The position numbers were made by a program, and so were the translations under genes. Under the pieces are notes generated by a model, which was given only the letters and a program-made list of their open reading frames with translations, ran no database searches and was not told the origin of the DNA. Below are positions 6,321-14,637 of a DNA stretch of 15,360 nucleotides, in pieces. Position 1 is the stretch's first letter, and each line of letters starts with the position of its first letter. Origin of the DNA: Pseudomonadota bacterium (GTDB lineage: Bacteria > Myxococcota_A > Polyangia > Haliangiales > Haliangiaceae); NCBI GenBank assembly GCA_023386455.1, contig JAEWJO010000705.1, positions 1-15,360 on the forward strand. Direction: 5' to 3'.

Positions 6321-6947
6321 TCAGAACCTGAACGCAGCGAGAGGCATCACCATCTGCGCGTCGGTCTCGTCGTCGAACGTCTTCATGTAGCCGCGTGCGA
6401 CGACATAGCCGAAACCACCGACGGCCGCCGCATACACGAGCCGCGCGGGCAGCTGCTTCCAGCCCTTCATGCACCACGCGTTGAACACCTTCACGACGTC
6501 GTTGTGCGGCGAGAACAGCACGACGTCCTTCGAGAAGTCGACCCACAGGCCGGTCGCGCCGACGGTGAGCGCGAGCTGGGCATACTTGTTCTCGGGCCAG
6601 GCCGAGGTCAGCACGAGCGCGGCAAACCCACCGAGGAGCAGCGTGTCCGTGATCTTGGGCGCGATGTAGAACAGGATCTTGTCGGTCTTGCCGTACAGGC
6701 CCGTCACGTACGTCCAGCCGAAGCGGAACTTGTTCACGCGCGGGTCGCGCCCGGGCGGGAACAGCCGGACCTCCTGGACGTCGCCGCCGACGAGCTCGGC
6801 CATGACGGCGTGGCTGCCTTCATGAAGCGTCACGCCGATGAAGTACGTGGGCGGGGCCATCGCGAGGCCCGTGTAGAACAGGCGCTCGTTCGACGGCTCG
6901 GCGCTCGCGGTGCCGGCCACGAGGGCGACGATGATCAGGGCGCGCAT
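6321..6947 (-). CDS. Membrane protein with HExxH motif, M50-like metallopeptidase
   Basis: The 208-residue protein begins with a signal peptide or first membrane helix (MRALIIVALVAGTASA, possible cleavage at 16). A hydrophobic segment (about 24-41) leads directly into HEGSH at 42-46, an HExxH zinc-ligand motif inside LHEGSHAVMAELVGG. Other hydrophobic helices lie at about 98-115, 124-136 and 168-186. HExxH at the end of a membrane helix followed by a GG-x-V-x-EVRLFP strand resembles M50/site-2-type proteases that cleave membrane proteins. The usual third-ligand motif NPxxDG is not clear; D101 in APKITDTLLLGG or the SPHND at 146-150 are candidates. The ATG lies 12 bases inside the GNAT gene end, so the two are probably co-translated. 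An inactive family member remains possible. Confidence 0.72.
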   Translation of the reverse strand: MRALIIVALVAGTASAEPSNERLFYTGLAMAPPTYFIGVTLHEGSHAVMAELVGGDVQEVRLFPPGRDPRVNKFRFGWTYVTGLYGKTDKILFYIAPKITDTLLLGGFAALVLTSAWPENKYAQLALTVGATGLWVDFSKDVVLFSPHNDVVKVFNAWCMKGWKQLPARLVYAAAVGGFGYVVARGYMKTFDDETDAQMVMPLAAFRF

Positions 6948-7558
6948 ACCCAGATCTCGTCGACGGGCGTGAAGCCGAGCCGCGCGGCGAGCCGCAGCGA
7001 GGCGTGGTTCGTCTCGTCGGCACCCCACACCGGCTCGCGGCCCCGCGCGCGCTCGTCGTGGATCATCGCCGCCGCGGTGATCGTCGCGAGGCCGAGCTGC
7101 CGCGCGGCGGGAAGCGTATCGACGCTGACGTCGAAGTAGCGTGCACTCCGCCAGGGTGCATAGGCGAACGACACCGGCTCGTTGTCGACGTACGCGCACC
7201 AGATCGTGGTGCCTCGCGTGCGCGCCCACGTCAGCTCGTCGGCGAGCGTCGGCGGCAGCGGCGCGTCCGGGGGCAAGGGCAGGGCGCCCTCGAGGTCGGG
7301 CAACTCGCCGGCGAGCGTGTGCAGGATCGCGCGCTGCGCCGGGCGCGGAGCGAGCGCCTCGGTCTCGACGAGGAGCGCGTGCTGCGGATAGCGCGCGACG
7401 AGCGCCGCGAGCGCCCGCGCGCCGGCGTCGCCGATGACCACGATCAATTTCGCCGCGTCGTGACCGAGCGCATAGCCGCTGCCCAGCTCCTCTCGCCAGT
7501 GCGTCGGGTCGCCGGCGATGCCGTGCGCCTCGACCCAGCGAGGGATGTCGGGGATCAC
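6935..7558 (-). CDS. GNAT family N-acetyltransferase
   Basis: The 207-residue product has a C-terminal GNAT fold. Motif A is at about 141-165, with FDVSVDTLPAARQLGLATI carrying the acetyl-CoA phosphate-binding RQLGLA. Motif B is at 184-196, as NHASLRLAARLGF. The preceding strand CAYVDNEPVSFAY (121-133) and the N-terminal half look like FR47/PF12746-type members. The substrate cannot be inferred; small amines or protein N-termini are both possible. The start is GTG at 7558, overlapping the TGA of the kinase (GTGA, 7555-7558), so translation should be coupled. In-frame sequence further upstream is only the antisense-like alternative frame of the kinase gene. The 3' end overlaps the start of the HExxH protein by 13 bases. 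A link to kinase signalling is inference. Confidence 0.85.
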   Translation of the reverse strand: MIPDIPRWVEAHGIAGDPTHWREELGSGYALGHDAAKLIVVIGDAGARALAALVARYPQHALLVETEALAPRPAQRAILHTLAGELPDLEGALPLPPDAPLPPTLADELTWARTRGTTIWCAYVDNEPVSFAYAPWRSARYFDVSVDTLPAARQLGLATITAAAMIHDERARGREPVWGADETNHASLRLAARLGFTPVDEIWVCAP

Positions 7559-9627
7559 TTCTTCAGCCCGTTGAGATAGCCGACCGCCGCACGCGCGTCG
7601 TCGATGAGGCAGCCGTTGATCGGCTTGCCGCGCATCGCGCCGCTCTTGCCCTTCGCGAGGATCGCGCGCTCGAGCGCCGGCACCGCCCGTGGATCGCCGA
7701 TCGCACGCAGCTTGCCGACCGCCTGCGCGCGCTGCGGGCAGGTCGGCGCGTCCTGCAGGTCGAGCGAGTACGCCTTGATCCGCACGAGCGCGTCGCCGAG
7801 CTTGTACTTGTCGAGCACGTTCAGCGCCGCGTGTCGCCGCTCGAGCGACGGGCTCGCCGCCGCCTTCGCCAGCAGCTCCTTCGCCGGCTCGTCCTTCGTG
7901 TAGCCGACCCACACGTCGAACGCGTTCTGCACGATCTCTGGATCGCTCTCGCCCGCCATCGCGCGCAGGTTCGCGCGCAGGTCGCGGTCGCGCTCGCGCT
8001 CCGGCTTGATCGCGAGCGCACGCCGATACGACGCGATCGCCTGCGGCGGATCGTTGCGCGCCGCGTACGCGTGTCCGAGCACGAGCTGCGCGTCGGCGTC
8101 GTTGGCGATCTGCTCCTTCTTCGCTTCGAGGGATGCGATCGCGCCGTTGAAGTCGCCGCGATCGAGCATCTCCTGCGCCTGACCGGCGGGCGTGTTGCGA
8201 TCGAGCTTGTGATCGCCGGGCTTCGTGACGATCGCGATCGTGATGCCGATGATCGTGGCGAGGACGGCGATGCCGCCGTAGACGAGGTACTTGGTGCGCG
8301 CGCTCTTCGCCGCCTTCGGCTGCGCGAGTCGCTGGTCCGGCGTGAGCCCGAAGATCGGCTCGCCGCTCGGCCCGGTGTAGGGCAAGCCGATGCCGACGCC
8401 GCTCCCCGCGGGCCGCCCGAGCGGTGCGCCCATCGCGACCACCGGCGGCGATGGCTCCGTCGGCGGAGGCGGCACGCCGATCGTCGTCCCGACGCGCTGA
8501 TCGACCCCGCGCGGCGGCGTCTTCGGCCGCTTCGGCGACGGCGGCGATGATGCGACGCCGAGCGCCTCCTCGATCGCGCTGTTGATCGAGTGGCTGTTGT
8601 CCTCGGGGATCGACAGATCGTCGTCGATCAGCGACTGCGATCCGGTGTCGCGCTTGGGTCGCTCGAACTCGACCGCGGTCACGCCGCCGTCGGCGGTCGC
8701 GAGTGCGCTCTCCACCGCTGCGAGGAACACCTCGGCGGTCGCATACCGATCGCCCGGCTTCTTCGTCAGGCCGCGCAGGATCAGCTTCTCGAGCGAGCTC
8801 GGCACCGGCTTGCCGCCGCGGATCAGGCGATTGCGCATCGGCGGCACCGGCTTCGCCGTGTGCATCGACATCACCTCGAGCTTGTCCTCGCTGTAGAACG
8901 GCGGCTGGCCGCACAGCATCTCGTAGCCCATCACCGCGGCCGCGTAGAGGTCGGCGCGCCCGTCCATCGGATTGCCGAGCGCCTGCTCGGGCGCCATGTA
9001 GATCGGCGTACCGAATGCCATGCCCGCCTGCGTGAGCTTCACGCCGTCGTCCGACAGCTCGCCGGCCATCGGCTTCGCGATGCCGAAGTCGAGGATCTTG
9101 CCGAAGTCGACGTCGTCGCCGAGCCGGATCAGGAAGATGTTCTCGGGCTTGATGTCGCGATGGATGAGCCCCGCGGCGTGCACCGCGCCGAGCCCGCGAA
9201 GGATGTGCGCGAGGATGTGGAGCGCGCGACCGGGCGCGAGCTGGCCCTCCTGCTCGAGCACGTCGGCGAGGCTCTTGCCCTCGAGTAGCTCCATCGCCAG
9301 GTACAGCGAGCCATCCGGCAACCGGCCGACGTCGTACGTCGCGACGCAGTTCGGATGGTCGACCTTGCCGACCGCGAGCGCCTCGCGTTCGAATCGCGAG
9401 CGCACGTCGGGCGACGCCGCGAGCGACGGATGCAGGATCTTGACGGCGACCTGCCGGCGCATGCCGACGTGCGTCGCGCGATACACGAGTCCCATGCCGC
9501 CGCGCCCGAGTGTCGCGTCGAGGCGATAACGGTTATCGACGACCAGGCCGAGCAGCTCGGTGCCGTCTCCCTCGAGCGGCACCGGCGTGTTCAGCAGGGC
9601 CGGATCGGTACCATCATGGGATGGCAT
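7555..9627 (-). CDS. Transmembrane Hanks-type Ser/Thr protein kinase with TPR/HEAT-like C-terminal domain
   Basis: The 690-residue protein has a complete kinase domain at about 34-310: Gly loop LGRGGMGLVY (40-49), VAVK with K63, catalytic HRDIKPEN (D158), DFG at 180-182 and MAPEQ at 211-215. It belongs to the PknB-like family, which phosphorylates Ser/Thr in the cytoplasm. A Pro-rich linker (about 360-445) leads to one membrane helix (about 447-468). The C-terminal part is probably periplasmic. It holds TPR-like helices (about 482-560, with VLGHAYAARNDPPQAIASYRRAL) and a HEAT-like motif (AIGDPRAVPALERAI). Two cysteines near the C-terminus (TCPQ, NGCLID) could form a disulfide. The ATG at 9627 lacks a strong ribosome binding site. 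It is first gene of a unit with the GNAT and HExxH genes. Confidence 0.94.
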   Translation of the reverse strand: MPSHDGTDPALLNTPVPLEGDGTELLGLVVDNRYRLDATLGRGGMGLVYRATHVGMRRQVAVKILHPSLAASPDVRSRFEREALAVGKVDHPNCVATYDVGRLPDGSLYLAMELLEGKSLADVLEQEGQLAPGRALHILAHILRGLGAVHAAGLIHRDIKPENIFLIRLGDDVDFGKILDFGIAKPMAGELSDDGVKLTQAGMAFGTPIYMAPEQALGNPMDGRADLYAAAVMGYEMLCGQPPFYSEDKLEVMSMHTAKPVPPMRNRLIRGGKPVPSSLEKLILRGLTKKPGDRYATAEVFLAAVESALATADGGVTAVEFERPKRDTGSQSLIDDDLSIPEDNSHSINSAIEEALGVASSPPSPKRPKTPPRGVDQRVGTTIGVPPPPTEPSPPVVAMGAPLGRPAGSGVGIGLPYTGPSGEPIFGLTPDQRLAQPKAAKSARTKYLVYGGIAVLATIIGITIAIVTKPGDHKLDRNTPAGQAQEMLDRGDFNGAIASLEAKKEQIANDADAQLVLGHAYAARNDPPQAIASYRRALAIKPERERDRDLRANLRAMAGESDPEIVQNAFDVWVGYTKDEPAKELLAKAAASPSLERRHAALNVLDKYKLGDALVRIKAYSLDLQDAPTCPQRAQAVGKLRAIGDPRAVPALERAILAKGKSGAMRGKPINGCLIDDARAAVGYLNGLKK

Positions 9628-9709
9628 TTCGCGGCGACCATTGTGCCACCTTCGCCCACGGAAGGCCTGGGGAAGGCGGGGGATTCCAGCAATTCAAGTG
9701 GCTTCGAGG

Positions 9710-9738
9710 TTGCCAAGGCGGGGTCAGGTATGTAGATT
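9710..9738 (+). promoter_or_regulatory. sigma70-type promoter of the tRNA-Phe gene
   Basis: TTGCCA (9710-9715, five of six consensus bases) and TAGATT (9733-9738, four of six) are separated by exactly 17 bases. The expected start is near 9745, about 7 to 8 bases before the mature tRNA 5' end. It lies in the gap upstream of the divergent kinase gene. Confidence 0.65.
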
Positions 9739-9752
9739 CCGTGCTCCCAACC

Positions 9753-9825
<73 letters not shown>

Positions 9826-9833
9826 CGACAGCT

Positions 9834-12035
9834 TCACTGCGCCTCCCGAGGCGCCCCCGCGCGGGACGGGCTGGCCACCGGGCCGCCCCCGCGGGAGGCC
9901 GCTCGCTGGTCCATCACGGTACCGATCGCGCGGAGCAGGTCGTCGCCATCGAACGGCTTGTCGACGCAGCGGTTGGGGACGCTGTCGAGGAACGTACGAG
10001 TCTGCGCGGTGAAGGCGCCGCCGGTCATGAAGACAAACCGGCGCTCGAGCTCGGGGTGCTCGGCGCGCACGACCTCGTACAGATCCATGCCGGTGACGTC
10101 CGCCATCATCAGGTCGGCGAGGATCACGTCGAACGCGGCGTCGGCGCGCAGCACGTCGAGCGCCTGCCGGCCGCTCGACGCGGTGACGACGTCGTGGGTG
10201 TCGCCGATCAGCGCGACGATCGCGCGCAGTAGCGCTGGCTCGTCGTCGACGACAAGGACGCGGCCGTGGCCCGCGACGCGCTCCTGCGCACGGGCGGGAA
10301 CCGGCTCGGCGTCGCTCGCCGGCAAGGCGACCCGGAACGTCGTGCCTCGGCCGGGCGTCGACTCGAACGTGATCTCGCCGCCGAGCTGGGTGACGACGCG
10401 GTGGCAGATCGCGAGGCCGAGCCCCGTTCCGGCGCCGACCGCCTTCGTCGTGAAGAATGGATCGAAGATGCGCTCGGCCAGATCCTGCGGGATCCCGACG
10501 CCGGTATCGGCGATCTCGACGACCGCACGTCCCTGCGCGTCGCTGTGCGTGGTCACGCGGATCTCGTGGCGCTCGAGCGCTCCCTCCGGGATCGCGTCGG
10601 CGGCGTTGAGCAGCAGGTTCAGGAACAGCTGGCCGAGCCGGCCACGGGTCGCGAGCGCGCGAGGCGCGGTGCCGTAGCACCGGGTGACCTTCGCCTTCGG
10701 GCCGATCGCATTGGCGGCGAGCGCGAGCGTCGAGTCGAGCAGGGCGGGCAGATCGACCGCCTCCCTGGGCTCGTCCTCGGCGCGCGACAGGAGCTTCAGA
10801 TCGCGGACGATGCCGCGCACGCGCTCGGCTCCATCCTTGGCGCGCGCGATCGAGTCCGCGATCCTCGCGCCGCGCGGATCGTTGATGGCCGCGAGGTCGC
10901 GTGCGGCGACCTCGAGACTCGTGTGGATGTACGCGAGGGGGTTGTTGATCTCGTGGGCGACGCCCGCGGCGAGCCGGCCCAGGGAGGCCATGCGATCGCC
11001 GAGCGCGAGCTGCTCGTGCAGCCGATGATGCTCGGTGACGTCGCGCAGGACGACGAGTCGCATCGGTGTCCCCTCGAGCTCGACGGTCGGCATCGTGCTG
11101 GCCTGGACGAGGCGGATCGATCCATCGGCGCGGACCATCCGGTACTCGAGCCGCTCGTCGGTGAGGTGGTCCGGGCGCCAGTTCGAGGTCCGCGCGGTGA
11201 TCGCGGCGCGATCCTGGTCGAGCACGAAGTCGAGCACGAAGCGGCCGACGACCTGCTCGATGCGATCGAGCCCGAGGATCTCGAGCACCGCCGCATTGGC
11301 CCAGGTCACCGTGCCGTCGCGGTGGAGCAGCACGCCATCCGGCAAGCGCTCGATCAGCTGCCGCAGCTCGTGGCGTGACGTGCGCAGTGCAGTGAGGCTT
11401 CCCTCGAGCTCGTCCTGCTGGCGGGCGACGACCCGGAACAGATCGCGGAGCGCCAGCGCGGTGCGCGCGCCGCGTCGCAACCTCGCACCGAGCGTGTGCG
11501 ATTTGGGCAGCCGCAAGACGATCCGGGCGCGCTTGCCGGTGACGACCTCCTCGACGACGGCGGACGGTGGGAGATCGAGCAGGCGCGGGGTCGCGGTCAC
11601 GTTCGCGTGACAGAGCCGAAACACGGCATCGGACTCGCGATAGCCGGGTGCGAGCTCACCCGAGATCGCGACCGTGCCCGACGGCAGCCACTCCAGGGTC
11701 ACCGTGATGTTGCTGAACATCGCGGGCGCGACCATCCGGTGCGCGACGATGTAGAGCTGCCGCGGGCTCACCACGAGCTGGCCGGCGAGCCGGAGGAACT
11801 GGAACGACGGAACGTGCAGCATGCCCGCGCCGAGGGCCTCGAGCGAGATCCGCTCGCCGTACAGCTCCTCGACTCCCTCGACGAACGTCGCGAAGACCTC
11901 CCAGTCGATCCGCGCCGACGTGCGAAGCGTGTCGAGCGAGACCGGCAGGCGCGAGATCAGCGCATCGAGCGAGATACCCGCCTGATCGAGTACCTCGAGC
12001 ACGCTCCGCATCGCCTTGCCGGAAACCTCGCGCAC
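9834..12035 (-). CDS. Soluble hybrid sensor histidine kinase (N-terminal sensor-like domain, PAS, HisKA, HATPase_c, REC)
   Basis: The 733-residue protein has no membrane segment. Residues 1-180 form an N-terminal domain resembling the ligand-binding-like region seen before PAS domains in some deltaproteobacterial kinases. A short coiled linker follows (about 196-228), then PAS (about 225-335, LPDGVLLHRDGTVTWANAA). HisKA carries phospho-acceptor H361 in VAHEINNPLAYI. HATPase_c has the N box NLLLNAADAI (N477), G1 DTGVGIP (510-516) and GTGLGL (536-541). The REC domain (about 592-708) has D597/D598, phospho-acceptor D641 and K693. It can thus autophosphorylate and pass phosphate to its own receiver; no output domain is present. 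The start is GTG at 12035; ATG at 12011 is possible. The last 25 residues are low-complexity. Its stop is 8 bases from the convergent tRNA. No partner regulator is adjacent. Confidence 0.93.
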   Translation of the reverse strand: MREVSGKAMRSVLEVLDQAGISLDALISRLPVSLDTLRTSARIDWEVFATFVEGVEELYGERISLEALGAGMLHVPSFQFLRLAGQLVVSPRQLYIVAHRMVAPAMFSNITVTLEWLPSGTVAISGELAPGYRESDAVFRLCHANVTATPRLLDLPPSAVVEEVVTGKRARIVLRLPKSHTLGARLRRGARTALALRDLFRVVARQQDELEGSLTALRTSRHELRQLIERLPDGVLLHRDGTVTWANAAVLEILGLDRIEQVVGRFVLDFVLDQDRAAITARTSNWRPDHLTDERLEYRMVRADGSIRLVQASTMPTVELEGTPMRLVVLRDVTEHHRLHEQLALGDRMASLGRLAAGVAHEINNPLAYIHTSLEVAARDLAAINDPRGARIADSIARAKDGAERVRGIVRDLKLLSRAEDEPREAVDLPALLDSTLALAANAIGPKAKVTRCYGTAPRALATRGRLGQLFLNLLLNAADAIPEGALERHEIRVTTHSDAQGRAVVEIADTGVGIPQDLAERIFDPFFTTKAVGAGTGLGLAICHRVVTQLGGEITFESTPGRGTTFRVALPASDAEPVPARAQERVAGHGRVLVVDDEPALLRAIVALIGDTHDVVTASSGRQALDVLRADAAFDVILADLMMADVTGMDLYEVVRAEHPELERRFVFMTGGAFTAQTRTFLDSVPNRCVDKPFDGDDLLRAIGTVMDQRAASRGGGPVASPSRAGAPREAQ
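9839..9854 (+). terminator. Candidate terminator hairpin of tRNA-Phe, inside the 3' end of the hybrid kinase gene
   Basis: GCGCCT and AGGCGC form a 6-bp stem with a CCCG loop, 13 bases after the tRNA. It falls in the last codons of the convergent histidine kinase gene. A C-run rather than a T-run follows, so termination activity is uncertain. Confidence 0.3.
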
Positions 12036-12093
12036 GTCCAGACGATAGTACCTGCTCCGCGCGGGGGCGTGGCGGCTGGCGATAAACCGCGCG

Positions 12094-12107
12094 GGAAGAG
12101 CTCTTCC
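12094..12107. promoter_or_regulatory. Perfect 14-base palindrome upstream of the hybrid histidine kinase
   Basis: GGAAGAG followed directly by CTCTTCC forms a perfect palindrome. It lies in the 85-base gap between the esterase stop (12121) and the kinase start (12035), 58 bases upstream of the GTG. With no loop it suits a dimeric DNA-binding protein better than a hairpin. A TACTAT element at 12045-12050 (minus) might be a -10 box. Confidence 0.35.
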
Positions 12108-12120
12108 TAGGAGCTTGTCC

Positions 12121-13032
12121 TCACGGGGCGAGAAACCGCGCCGCTCGGTCGAGCGCCTGTCGCGAGGCCTCGAGGTCGGCGACGTTCAGCTGGAAGACGT
12201 GGTGCAGACCCTCGTACTCCTCGAGCAGCACGTCGTGCCCGGTCCGACGCGCAGCGGCGACGTAGCGTCGCGCGTCGTCGAGCAGGATCTCGTCGGTCCC
12301 GACCTGGATCAGGAGTCGCGGCAAGCGCCGGGGAATGTCGAACAGCGGGGACGCGCTCGGATCGTCGGCGGCCTCGTCGCCGAGGTACGCGCGAGCCGAC
12401 TCGGCGAGGCGATCGTGGGCGAGCAACGGATCGTGGATCGACGGCTCGTGCATGCTCGCGCCGCTGAGCGTCAGGTCGGTCCACGGCGAGAACAGGACGA
12501 TCGCGTCCGGCAGCGCCTCGTGCGTGAGCGCGGCCAGCGCGAGCCCGCCTCCGGCGGAGTCGCCGACGATGCCGACCGCGTCGTGCGTCGTACACAGCCG
12601 GTCCACCGTCGCAGCGGTCATGTTCAGCGCGGCGGGCAGGGGCGCTTCGGGCGCCAGCGGATAGTCGAGCGTGAAGACGGCGCGCCGCGTGCGGACGGCG
12701 ATCTGACTCGCGAGGCCCCGGAACGCGCCTGCACTTCCCTTCGTGTACGAGCCGCCGTGGAGGTGGAGGATGACCGCGTTCGGCGTGGCGCCCGCCGGCT
12801 CGCTCCACACGCCGGGAGCCGACGGATCGGTCACCTCGCGAAACCTGACGCCGTTGGCGACGGGCGTTGCGGCGATGAACCGGTCGAACTGGGCACGCGG
12901 GTCCTCGCCCGTCTGCGACCAGAATTGTGCGAATTCGTCGCGCAGGCGGCGCGTCGCGACGACGTCGGCCGGCGACAGCGCGAAGCTCGTCGAGTGATCG
13001 CGGTACCTGGCGTTCGCGAAGCTTGGCTGCAT
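12121..13032 (-). CDS. Alpha/beta hydrolase of the hormone-sensitive-lipase (HSL, esterase family IV) type
   Basis: The product (303 residues from ATG at 13032) shows the HSL family plan. An N-terminal helical cap (about 1-60) precedes the oxyanion-hole motif HGGS at about 92-95, where most members have HGGG. Next are the strand and turn FTLDYPLAPEAPLPAAL and the nucleophile elbow GDSAGG with Ser159. The acid Asp247 is in VGTDEILLDD and the base His278 in LHHVFQ. Such enzymes hydrolyse short-chain acyl esters in the cytoplasm; there is no signal peptide. An in-frame TTG at 13041 is an alternative start, but the ATG has AGGT 8 bases upstream. It follows the SnoaL-like gene by 35 bases and is probably the last gene of the right-hand unit. 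The substrate is unknown. Confidence 0.9.
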   Translation of the reverse strand: MQPSFANARYRDHSTSFALSPADVVATRRLRDEFAQFWSQTGEDPRAQFDRFIAATPVANGVRFREVTDPSAPGVWSEPAGATPNAVILHLHGGSYTKGSAGAFRGLASQIAVRTRRAVFTLDYPLAPEAPLPAALNMTAATVDRLCTTHDAVGIVGDSAGGGLALAALTHEALPDAIVLFSPWTDLTLSGASMHEPSIHDPLLAHDRLAESARAYLGDEAADDPSASPLFDIPRRLPRLLIQVGTDEILLDDARRYVAAARRTGHDVLLEEYEGLHHVFQLNVADLEASRQALDRAARFLAP

Positions 13033-13067
13033 CACACTCAACCTAGGTGCGGCCTCGGCCGCGGCAA

Positions 13068-13535
13068 TCAGCGCGCTTCGCGACGGCGAGTTTCCGATTC
13101 GATCGCCGCCGATCCGGTCAGCGGCGTGTTGTCGAGATATCGGACCTCGTAGACGCGCTCGGCGAACCGCCAGCCATCCGGCGTCCGCTGGTAGCGGTCG
13201 TGATAGAGCGAGTAGTTCAGGTGCGACGTGCCATCGCGCATGCGCCCGAGCTCGAGGATGTACGCGCGGCCGGTCGCCGTATCACCAGCGACCCGGATCA
13301 TCCCGGGATGCGTCGTCTGGACGAAATACTCCCAGAGACCCTGCAGCCTCTCGATCCCGGCGCGGATGTTCGCGCGTCCGGCGAGCTCGACGCCGATGTA
13401 CGGGATCCGCCACACGCCGTCCGGCGTGAACAGCGCCGCGACGCGATCGTAGTCGTGCTGCAGCACCGCGTCGGTGATCTCGCCACGCAGCGCCTCGATC
13501 TCGACGCGATCGGCGAGTGCCTGTAGATCGCTCAT
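13068..13535 (-). CDS. SnoaL/NTF2-like family protein (PF13577-type)
   Basis: The 155-residue product has the alpha+beta cone layout of SnoaL_4 proteins. An N-terminal helix (LADRVEIEALRGEITDAV) is followed by DYDRVAALFTPDGVWRIP, the GRANIRAGIERL helix and the THPGMIRVAGDTATGRAYI strands. The last strands contain YHDRYQRTPDGWRFAERVYEVRYL. Family members include polyketide cyclases, ring-hydroxylating-dioxygenase small-subunit-like proteins, dehydratases and non-catalytic binders. A possible active-site residue is H76, but no assignment is safe. The ATG at 13535 has a near-ideal AGGAGG (13541-13546) five bases upstream, fixing the start. It lies between a Ser/Thr kinase and an esterase in one orientation with short gaps. 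No polyketide synthase is near. Confidence 0.85.
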   Translation of the reverse strand: MSDLQALADRVEIEALRGEITDAVLQHDYDRVAALFTPDGVWRIPYIGVELAGRANIRAGIERLQGLWEYFVQTTHPGMIRVAGDTATGRAYILELGRMRDGTSHLNYSLYHDRYQRTPDGWRFAERVYEVRYLDNTPLTGSAAIESETRRREAR

Positions 13536-13576
13536 CAGAGCCTCCTGCAGGCGTGGACGAGCAAGAGACGTGCGCG

Positions 13577-14614
<1,038 letters not shown>

Positions 14615-14637
14615 CGAGGACCAGCGTAACCGATCCG

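Noticed and set aside
5436..7139. Long + strand ORF (567 codons) opposite the MscS-like and HExxH genes
   Set aside because: Its translation is Arg/His/Asp/Glu-rich with no domain, and it is antisense to recognised genes. This is the usual artefact of high-GC codon bias.
7559..8914. N-terminal extension of the GNAT frame to 8914
   Set aside because: The extension is an Arg/Ala-rich alternative frame of the kinase C-terminal half. The GTG at 7558 overlapping the kinase stop explains the real protein.
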